The position numbers were made by a program, and so were the translations under genes. Of a stretch of DNA of 12,123 nt, positions 7,735 to 12,123 are shown one piece after another; the first letter of the stretch is position 1, and each line of letters opens with the position of its first letter. Under the pieces are notes generated by a model, which was given only the letters and a program-made list of their open reading frames with translations, ran no database searches and had not been told where the DNA came from. The DNA comes from JAKFEW01 sp036675505 (lineage in GTDB: Bacteria; Cyanobacteriota; Sericytochromatia; S15B-MN24; JAQBPE01): assembly GCA_036675505.1 (NCBI GenBank), contig JAKFEW010000136.1, forward strand, positions 1 to 12,123, given 5' to 3'.

Positions 7735-8865
7735 CTAGCGCCCCACGCTGATCATCGCGTAGGTGCCGCGCCGCGCGATCGAGCGGTTGAACTTCGCCTC
7801 GTCGACGACCATCGGGCCGCTCTTGTAGGCCGGGTCGTTCAGGTAGACCTTGCCGCCCTCGACCTTGGTGACCACCGTGTAGTGGCCGCCGTTGCTGCCC
7901 GGGAAGAGGTAGTCGGGGCACACGTGCACGATCACCAGGCGGCCCTTCGCGAGCTCGGCCTTGATCGACGAGCCCTTGGCGTTCCACAGCACGTTCGCGC
8001 TCAGGCCGTAGGCCTTGGCGCCGCGGGCGATGCCGGCCACCGAGGTGCCGTTGCGCTCGTTGGTGCCGTCGCCCATCATCCGGCGCGACTTCTCGATCGC
8101 CGCGTCGGCCTGCGCCGCACTGGGGTTGATCTTGCCGAAGGCCGTCGCCACCATCGTGAGCGAGGTCGGGCCGCAGTTGGCGTTGTCGTAACCCGGCACG
8201 TCCTCGCGCGAGTTGTACTTCGCGGTGCCGTACTGGGTGATGAACCAGCTCTGGCGGTTCGCGTGGAGGTCCCTCACGACCGGCTTCGGCTGCGGTTTTG
8301 GCTTGGGCGCAGGCTTCGGCGCGGGCTTCGGCGCGGGCTCCGCCGGCTTGGCGGGCCTGGGCTTCGCAGGCGCCGGGCCGGCGAGGATCTTCGCGAGCTG
8401 GGCCTGGAGCTGCTTGACCCGCTCCAACAGCGCCAGGACGGCCTGAGGCGGCGGGCCCATGGGCGGCTGGGGCGCAGGCATGGGCATCGGCTGCGGCCAG
8501 GGCTGTTGGGGCCAGGGCGTGGGCGCGTAGGGCGCGGGGTAGGGGTAGGCGTACGCGGCTGGGGCGACCATGCCGGGGGCCGGCGGCGCAGGTGCCGGCG
8601 CGGGGGCAGGCATCGGAACCGCCGGCGGGGGCGGCGGCGGGGGCGGCGACGGGGGCGGCGGCGGCGCGACCGGTGGGGGCGGGGCCGGGGGTGCGAACGC
8701 GGCGGGGGCGTAGGCGACGGGCGCATAGGCGCTGGGCGTGATGGCGCTCGGGGCATAGGCGCTGGGCGCAGGCGCAAACGGTGCCGGCGACGGCAATGCC
8801 GTCCCCACGCCCGAATGCCAGGCGAGCAGCCGCGATGGGCCGCCCGCTACGGCGTTCCATGCCAT
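7735..8865 (-). CDS. C39-like cysteine peptidase with Pro-rich N-terminal stalk (paralog A)
   Basis: The 376-residue frame starts at ATG 8863-8865, with GGAGGAG 6 nt upstream. An in-frame TAG lies six codons before this ATG, so no long N-terminal extension exists. Order: a conserved non-hydrophobic N-terminus with PSRLLAWH (10-17); pentapeptide-like (S/V/A)A(Y/F/I)(A/T)P repeats 35-59; poly-Pro 59-82; an aromatic Pro segment (AYAYPYPAPYAP); a short amphipathic helix about 141-163 (LLERVKQLQAQLAKIL); an Ala/Lys/Pro linker to about 195; then the catalytic domain about 200-376. The domain has NANCGPTSLTMV (Cys231), GGHYTVV (His328) and YLNDPA (Asp344), the Cys-His-Asp triad order of Peptidase_C39_2-type papain folds. 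No membrane or ABC domain is present, so it is not a bacteriocin exporter. Substrate is unknown. It lies downstream of paralog B in tandem. Confidence 0.85.
   Translation of the reverse strand: MAWNAVAGGPSRLLAWHSGVGTALPSPAPFAPAPSAYAPSAITPSAYAPVAYAPAAFAPPAPPPPVAPPPPPSPPPPPPPPAVPMPAPAPAPAPPAPGMVAPAAYAYPYPAPYAPTPWPQQPWPQPMPMPAPQPPMGPPPQAVLALLERVKQLQAQLAKILAGPAPAKPRPAKPAEPAPKPAPKPAPKPKPQPKPVVRDLHANRQSWFITQYGTAKYNSREDVPGYDNANCGPTSLTMVATAFGKINPSAAQADAAIEKSRRMMGDGTNERNGTSVAGIARGAKAYGLSANVLWNAKGSSIKAELAKGRLVIVHVCPDYLFPGSNGGHYTVVTKVEGGKVYLNDPAYKSGPMVVDEAKFNRSIARRGTYAMISVGR
8042..8188 (-). repeat. Near-identical 147-bp block shared with 9292-9438 (copy A)
   Basis: Aligned with 9292-9438, only one base differs (8080 c versus 9330 a). 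After three mismatches, identity resumes for about 32 bp (8192-8223 versus 9442-9473). The offset is 1250 bp throughout. It codes the catalytic-Cys segment of the two C39-like paralogs, from the Cys to the NERNGTS motif. Confidence 0.9.
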
Positions 8866-8897
8866 GCGGTGCTCCTCCAACTACCAACTCCAGGTAC

Positions 8898-8928
8898 GTT
8901 ATCGGGCCGTGCGGGCCATACTTGCTAA
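8898..8928 (-). promoter_or_regulatory. Promoter candidate for paralog A (TTAGCA-N19-GATAAC)
   Basis: The minus strand carries TTAGCA (4/6 to the -35 consensus) and GATAAC (4/6 to the -10), 19 bp apart. The same hexamers at the same spacing lie upstream of paralog B, within longer conserved blocks TTAGCAAGT and CGGCCCGATAACG, while the spacer and the downstream leader differ. The predicted transcript start is about 25 nt before the ATG at 8865. Confidence 0.45.
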
Positions 8929-8955
8929 GGTCTGGTGAAGAAATTGTTGAGGTTT

Positions 8956-8973
8956 GGCGATGGTTGGATCGCC
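8956..8973 (-). terminator. Short hairpin just after paralog B stop
   Basis: GGCGAT-ccaacc-ATCGCC (minus strand) is a perfect 6-bp stem with a 6-nt loop, 5 nt beyond the TAG at 8979-8981. It is followed by an A/C/T-rich stretch rather than a clear U-run, so it is a weak intrinsic terminator or an mRNA 3' end stabiliser. It would separate paralog B from the promoter of paralog A. Confidence 0.35.
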
Positions 8974-8978
8974 CGCCG

Positions 8979-10088
8979 CTACTTGCTCGGGCCGACCGAG
9001 ACCAGCCGGTGGCTCCAGTGGCTGTTCACAGACTTCATCAGCAAGGCGGTCGAGATCACGCGCGGGCCGCTCGCGATCGCGGGATCGTTGAGGTAGGCCC
9101 TGTCGCCCTCGATCTTGGTGACCACGAAGAAGTGGCCGCCGCCCAACGACAGGTTCGCGCGGATATAGTTGCCGTTGATGATCGGCAGGCGGCCCTTCGC
9201 GAGCTCGGCCCTGATTTTCGCCAGGCTGACGTTCTCGACGATCTTCGCGTCGAGGCCGTAGCCACGGGCGCCCCGCGCGATGCCGTCCGAGGAGGTGCCG
9301 TTGCGCTCGTTGGTGCCGTCGCCCATCATACGGCGCGACTTCTCGATCGCCGCGTCGGCCTGCGCCGCACTGGGGTTGATCTTGCCGAAGGCCGTCGCCA
9401 CCATCGTGAGCGAGGTCGGGCCGCAGTTGGCGTTGTCGATGCCCGGCACGTCCTCGCGCGAGTTGTACTTCGCTGAGCCGTATTGGCTGATGAACCACGC
9501 CTGGCGGTCCGCAAAGTGGTTCTTGGGCTTCGGCTTGGGCTTCGGCTTGGGCTTCGGCTTGGGGGGGGTGGGCCGGCCGGGCGCCGGCTTGGGCTTCGGC
9601 TTGGCGGGCGCAGTCGCCGGGCCGGCGAGCAGTGCCGCGATCTGGGCCTGGATACGCTCGACCTGCTCGACCAGGGCCTGGACGGCCTGGGGCGACGGAC
9701 CTACGGGCTGGGGCCAGGGCTGTTGCTGCACGGGCTGGGGCCAGGGCGTGGGCGGGTACGGTGCGGGATACGGGTAGGGGTAGGCGGCCGGCGCCACCAT
9801 GCCGGGGGCCGGGGCCACGGGGGCTGGCACCGGGACGGGCACCGGAACAGGCGGCGGAGGCGGTGGCGGAGGAAGCGGTGGCGCGAACGCTGGCAGCGGC
9901 GCGAACGCCGGCAGCGGGGCGGCCGGAGGCGTGGCCCCAGCCGGCGTGTAAGTGGTGGGCGCCCAGGTGGGGGCCGGGTACGCGCCGGGCGCGGTGGCCA
10001 GCGCCGGCTGAGCCGGCAAAACCGTCTCCAAGCCCGTATGCCAGGCAAGCAGCCGCGACGGGCTGCCCGCGACGGCGTTCAACGCCAT
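8979..10088 (-). CDS. C39-like cysteine peptidase with Pro-rich stalk and Lys-Pro linker (paralog B)
   Basis: The 369-residue protein starts at ATG 10086-10088 after GGAGGAG. The frame is open 53 codons further upstream, but that region contains the promoter-like blocks shared with paralog A, so the longer form is rejected. Layout matches paralog A: PSRLLAWH (10-17), Pro/Ala-rich segment with poly-Pro about 70-95, aromatic AAYPYPYPAPYPP, a helix about 132-155 (VQALVEQVERIQAQI), a (Lys-Pro)n linker 163-189, then the peptidase domain about 190-369 with NANCGPTSLTMV (Cys222), GGGHFFVV (His319) and YLNDPA (Asp335). The stretch from DNANCGP to NERNGTS is identical to paralog A, while the segment before the His (INGNYIRANLSLGGGH) is quite different, which suggests a different substrate pocket. 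No Sec signal or membrane helix is seen. A C8 homopolymer interrupts the linker codons at 9561-9568. Confidence 0.85.
   Translation of the reverse strand: MALNAVAGSPSRLLAWHTGLETVLPAQPALATAPGAYPAPTWAPTTYTPAGATPPAAPLPAFAPLPAFAPPLPPPPPPPPVPVPVPVPAPVAPAPGMVAPAAYPYPYPAPYPPTPWPQPVQQQPWPQPVGPSPQAVQALVEQVERIQAQIAALLAGPATAPAKPKPKPAPGRPTPPKPKPKPKPKPKPKNHFADRQAWFISQYGSAKYNSREDVPGIDNANCGPTSLTMVATAFGKINPSAAQADAAIEKSRRMMGDGTNERNGTSSDGIARGARGYGLDAKIVENVSLAKIRAELAKGRLPIINGNYIRANLSLGGGHFFVVTKIEGDRAYLNDPAIASGPRVISTALLMKSVNSHWSHRLVSVGPSK
9292..9438 (-). repeat. Near-identical 147-bp block shared with 8042-8188 (copy B)
   Basis: This is the second copy, in paralog B. Flanking sequences on both sides are clearly more diverged than the block itself, including synonymous positions. 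Confidence 0.9.
9522..9568 (-). repeat. 12-bp tandem repeat coding Lys-Pro pairs, ending at a G8/C8 homopolymer
   Basis: Three full copies of cttgggcttcgg run from 9522 to 9557 (plus strand), with a partial fourth, then eight G at 9561-9568 (C8 on the coding strand). The coding strand reads alternating Lys and Pro codons, forming the (KP)n linker just upstream of the peptidase domain. Both the 12-bp unit and the homopolymer can slip; only the homopolymer would shift the frame. Confidence 0.85.
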
Positions 10089-10125
10089 GCGGTGCTCCTC
10101 CAACTCCTCCACCAACTCCGCGATC

Positions 10126-10156
10126 GTTATCGGGCCGGGCCCACCAGACTTGCTAA
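10126..10156 (-). promoter_or_regulatory. Promoter candidate for paralog B (TTAGCA-N19-GATAAC)
   Basis: The hexamers and 19-bp spacing are those seen upstream of paralog A. Its leader carries a 6-bp insertion that duplicates a GGAG-like motif (GGTGGAGGAG before GGAGGAG), so this copy has two Shine-Dalgarno-like sequences. Confidence 0.45.
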
Positions 10157-10211
10157 AACTTGGATAAAGGCTTTGTTGCCTCGAGAGCCGCCGCGGGGGT
10201 ATGTGGAGCGG

Positions 10212-10231
10212 GAGCGGCTGAATGGCCGCTC
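10212..10231. promoter_or_regulatory. Inverted repeat upstream of the glutamate-cysteine ligase gene
   Basis: GAGCGGC-tgaatg-GCCGCTC is a perfect 7-bp dyad with a 6-nt spacer, ending 28 nt before the ATG at 10260. It lies in the divergent intergenic region and could be an operator or a leader hairpin. No good sigma-70 hexamers were found for the plus-strand gene, so its position relative to the transcript start is unknown. Confidence 0.35.
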
Positions 10232-10259
10232 GCGGATCACCAGGCATGGAAGCGTAACG

Positions 10260-11618
10260 ATGGGCAAGATCGACATCAGTTCAGGGTCGCGCGAGCGGCA
10301 ATTCGCCACGGCGGCCGACCCGCTCCTACGCGGCGCGATCTTCGATCCGGCCTTCGGTGCCGGCGCGCGCATCGGCGTCGAGATCGAGTTCGTGGTCGTC
10401 GAGCGGACGAGCGGCCTCTCGCTCGGCATGGCCGGCAGCCTGGTCGGGCCGGGGGACTACCTGCGGCGCGTGCACGCCGAGGCCGGCGCGGGCGCCGTGT
10501 TGGTAGCCGACCCGCTGAACGACTACCCGTGCGGCGTCGTGCTGCCGAACGGCGGGCGCTTCTGCCTCGAGAACGGCGGCCAGGTCGAATACGCGTCGGC
10601 CCCGTGCGCGTCGCTCGACGACGTGGCCGCCGAGCTCGCCGCGGCCCTCACGATTTGCGAGCGCGCCGCCTGTGACGACCTCGCCTTTCTCAGCCACGGC
10701 ACCCACCCCACGCTCGAGGCGCGCCTCGATCCGCTCGTGCCCAACTCGCGCTACCGCATCATGGAGCGCTTCTTCGCGCCTGACAGCATCCACCGCTGGG
10801 GCAACTATGCCTGCTCGATCCAGGTGAACCTGGACGTCCCGGGCGACTCCGAGGACTGGAACGAGGCCTGGCGCCTGGGCTTCGGGCTCGGCCGGCTCGC
10901 GTACTTCATGTTCGCGAACTCGGCCTGGCTGCACGGCGAGCGGGCGACGGGCCCCTCGGCGCGGCTCGCGCTCACGAGCGGCATGGACGCCCGCCGGCGC
11001 CAGGTGCCGGCCAAGGTGGTGACGGCCGAGGACCCGGCGTCGGCTTACCTGGCCTGGGCGCTCGACGCGCCGGTGATCTTCGCCGGCGAGCTGCCGCTCG
11101 AGGAGCAGCCGCGCAACGGCGAGCTGTCGTTCCGGCGCTGGCTCGAAGACGGCTACAAGGAGCAATTCCCGAGCTACACCAACTGGCTCGCCCACCTCGG
11201 CACGCTCTGGCCCGACGTGCGCCCGCGGCGCTTCATCGAGCTGCGGGCGGCGGACGCGCAGCCCTTCGAGCACGTGATGGCGGTGGTGGCCGTGTGGCAA
11301 GCGCTGATCCAGGACGCGCGCGGCCGCGCGGCGCTGGCCGAGCTGTTCCACGACGCGGATCCCGACGGCCTGTCGAGCCTGCTCGAGCGGGCGGCGGACG
11401 ACGGGGTCTTCCAGGACGCGGCGCTGCATGGGCGCGTGCTGGCGATCGCCCGCAGGACCCTCGCCACGGGCGGCGCGACCCGCTGGGCGGCCGCCGTGGA
11501 GTGGTACGCGGCGTTCCTCGACGAGAAGCCGGATTACTGGGATGCGCCGGACGCCCTGACCTTCGCGCGGCGGGCCGCGACCACCAGGCCCGCGCGGGTG
11601 CTCGACGCGGGGGCGTGA
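10260..11618 (+). CDS. Glutamate-cysteine ligase, GCS2/EgtA-type family
   Basis: This enzyme family joins L-glutamate to L-cysteine with ATP to make gamma-glutamylcysteine, the first step to glutathione, and in some bacteria to ergothioneine. The 452-residue protein starts at ATG 10260, with GGAAG 7 nt upstream. An in-frame open stretch reaches back to 9483, but it lies over the opposite-strand peptidase gene and is not coding. Family-type segments occur in order: GVEIEFVVV (39-47, glutamates for Mg-ATP), LENGGQVEYAS (103-113), SHGTHP (145-150), YRIMERFF (165-172), SIQVNLDV (186-193) and RRFIELRAADAQP (323-335). Length fits bacterial GCS2/plant-type enzymes. No glutathione synthetase or egtB/C/D gene is in view, so the final product is open. 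It is cytosolic and transcribed away from the C39-like gene. Confidence 0.85.
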   Translation: MGKIDISSGSRERQFATAADPLLRGAIFDPAFGAGARIGVEIEFVVVERTSGLSLGMAGSLVGPGDYLRRVHAEAGAGAVLVADPLNDYPCGVVLPNGGRFCLENGGQVEYASAPCASLDDVAAELAAALTICERAACDDLAFLSHGTHPTLEARLDPLVPNSRYRIMERFFAPDSIHRWGNYACSIQVNLDVPGDSEDWNEAWRLGFGLGRLAYFMFANSAWLHGERATGPSARLALTSGMDARRRQVPAKVVTAEDPASAYLAWALDAPVIFAGELPLEEQPRNGELSFRRWLEDGYKEQFPSYTNWLAHLGTLWPDVRPRRFIELRAADAQPFEHVMAVVAVWQALIQDARGRAALAELFHDADPDGLSSLLERAADDGVFQDAALHGRVLAIARRTLATGGATRWAAAVEWYAAFLDEKPDYWDAPDALTFARRAATTRPARVLDAGA

Positions 11619-11643
11619 GCACCCGTCACGCGGGCACTTCGGC

Positions 11644-12123
11644 CTACTTCCAGGCCGGCAGCGGGTAGGACTCCTCGACGTCGAGGACGCGGAAGCGCAG
11701 CCGCGCCGGGCCCTTCGTGCGCGGGATGGTCCAGAACGTCGCCATGGGCTGGCCCGGGGCGGCGTGGCCGGCGGCGGCGTTGGCGTCACGGCGCTGCGGG
11801 AAGACCACGTTCACCGTGGCGGGACGGCCGGCGGTCACGTGGGTGACGATCGCGTCCTCGCCGTCGTAATGGCCGATGAGCGCGACGACGCTGCGGCTCG
11901 CGAAGTCTACCTTCGGCACCTTCACCCGCGGGCCGTGGACCGCGCCCCAGTAGCGCGCGAAGCCCGCCGCGTCGCCGATGAGCCATTCGCCCGTGGGCGC
12001 GCCGAAGGTCGCACGCGCGGGGCGCGCGCCTGCCGGGCCGGGTTGCAGCCGCGCCGCGTGCGGGCTGGTGATCGCGACGAGCGCGCGCGCGGTGCCCCTG
12101 GCCGTGCGGGCCGTGAGCGCCAC
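11644..12123 (-). CDS. Protein resembling the PrcB C-terminal domain (5' end at or beyond window edge)
   Basis: The visible 159 residues run to a TAG at 11644-11646. The first visible codon is GTG at the last three bases of the window, so it may be internal and an export signal may lie outside. The segment about 45-150 has the pattern of a small beta-rich domain: EWLIGDAAGFARYWGAVHG, then PKVDFASRSVVALIG, then AIVTHVTAG and VNVVFPQ. The aromatic YW, the VDF-x4-VVA strand and the later hydrophobic strands recall the PrcB_C domain of protease-complex subunits and other small secreted proteins. The match is from memory and family membership is tentative. A Pro/Arg/Ala-rich stretch (20-40) precedes it. 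It converges on the ligase gene with a 25-bp gap and no strong hairpin. Confidence 0.6.
   Translation of the reverse strand: MALTARTARGTARALVAITSPHAARLQPGPAGARPARATFGAPTGEWLIGDAAGFARYWGAVHGPRVKVPKVDFASRSVVALIGHYDGEDAIVTHVTAGRPATVNVVFPQRRDANAAAGHAAPGQPMATFWTIPRTKGPARLRFRVLDVEESYPLPAWK

Noticed and set aside
7735..10088. C39 domains as bacteriocin leader-cleaving ABC exporters
   Set aside because: No transmembrane or ABC ATPase segments, and no small double-glycine precursor gene is apparent nearby.
10089..10247. 53-codon N-terminal extension of C39-like paralog B
   Set aside because: The region holds the promoter blocks shared with paralog A, where the same frame has a TAG just upstream of the ATG.
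9483..10259. N-terminal extension of the ligase frame back to 9483
   Set aside because: It overlaps the antisense peptidase gene and promoter region. The ATG at 10260 has its own ribosome site and fits family length.
10326..11789. A 487-codon open frame opposite the ligase gene
   Set aside because: The plus strand has conserved ligase motifs; this frame is Arg/His-rich and spans the convergent gene ends.

Overview
The window is a very GC-rich bacterial chromosomal segment with tightly packed genes: nine protein-coding genes, two of them cut by the window edges. No rRNA, tRNA, CRISPR array, transposase or phage gene is visible. The taxon cannot be fixed from sequence alone. A kinase-ATPase fusion, many Pro-rich proteins with no hydrophobic N-terminus, and a lipoprotein-like NHL-repeat protein with an SNNGGG-type octapeptide array suggest a large-genome, predatory or environmental lineage. 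My impression is that this octapeptide style resembles Sericytochromatia-type genomes (relatives of Cyanobacteria); Myxococcota is an alternative. Both are weak guesses.

Layout. 1-1958 (-): Ser/Thr kinase fused to a STAND/AAA-type ATPase, 3' end cut by the window edge. 1959-2018: a short divergent promoter region with overlapping -10 boxes. 2019-3934 (+): a two-gene operon with an ATGA overlap, made of an unrecognised helical protein with an internal duplication and a Pro-rich protein with a C-terminal papain-fold (NlpC/P60- or CHAP-like) domain. 3932-3946: a palindrome holding both convergent stop codons. 3944-6961 (-): a 1005-residue lipoprotein-like NHL beta-propeller protein with an octapeptide array. 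7011-7547 (-): a small charged helical protein. 7735-8865 and 8979-10088 (-): tandem paralogous C39-like cysteine peptidases with Pro-rich and Lys-Pro linkers. 10260-11618 (+): a glutamate-cysteine ligase of the GCS2/EgtA type. 11644-12123 (-): a protein resembling the PrcB C-terminal domain, 5' end at or beyond the window edge.

How they may work together. Three papain-fold cysteine peptidase candidates lie within 7.2 kb (one NlpC/P60-like, two C39-like), next to a surface-type NHL protein and a signalling kinase. All three have long Pro-rich N-terminal segments and none has a recognisable Sec signal. The two C39-like genes share a conserved promoter-like arrangement, an unusual conserved N-terminus and a nearly invariant catalytic-Cys block, while the region around the catalytic His has diverged. 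A coordinated set of cell-envelope or exported peptidases is an inference only. The glutamate-cysteine ligase looks like an unrelated thiol-metabolism gene.
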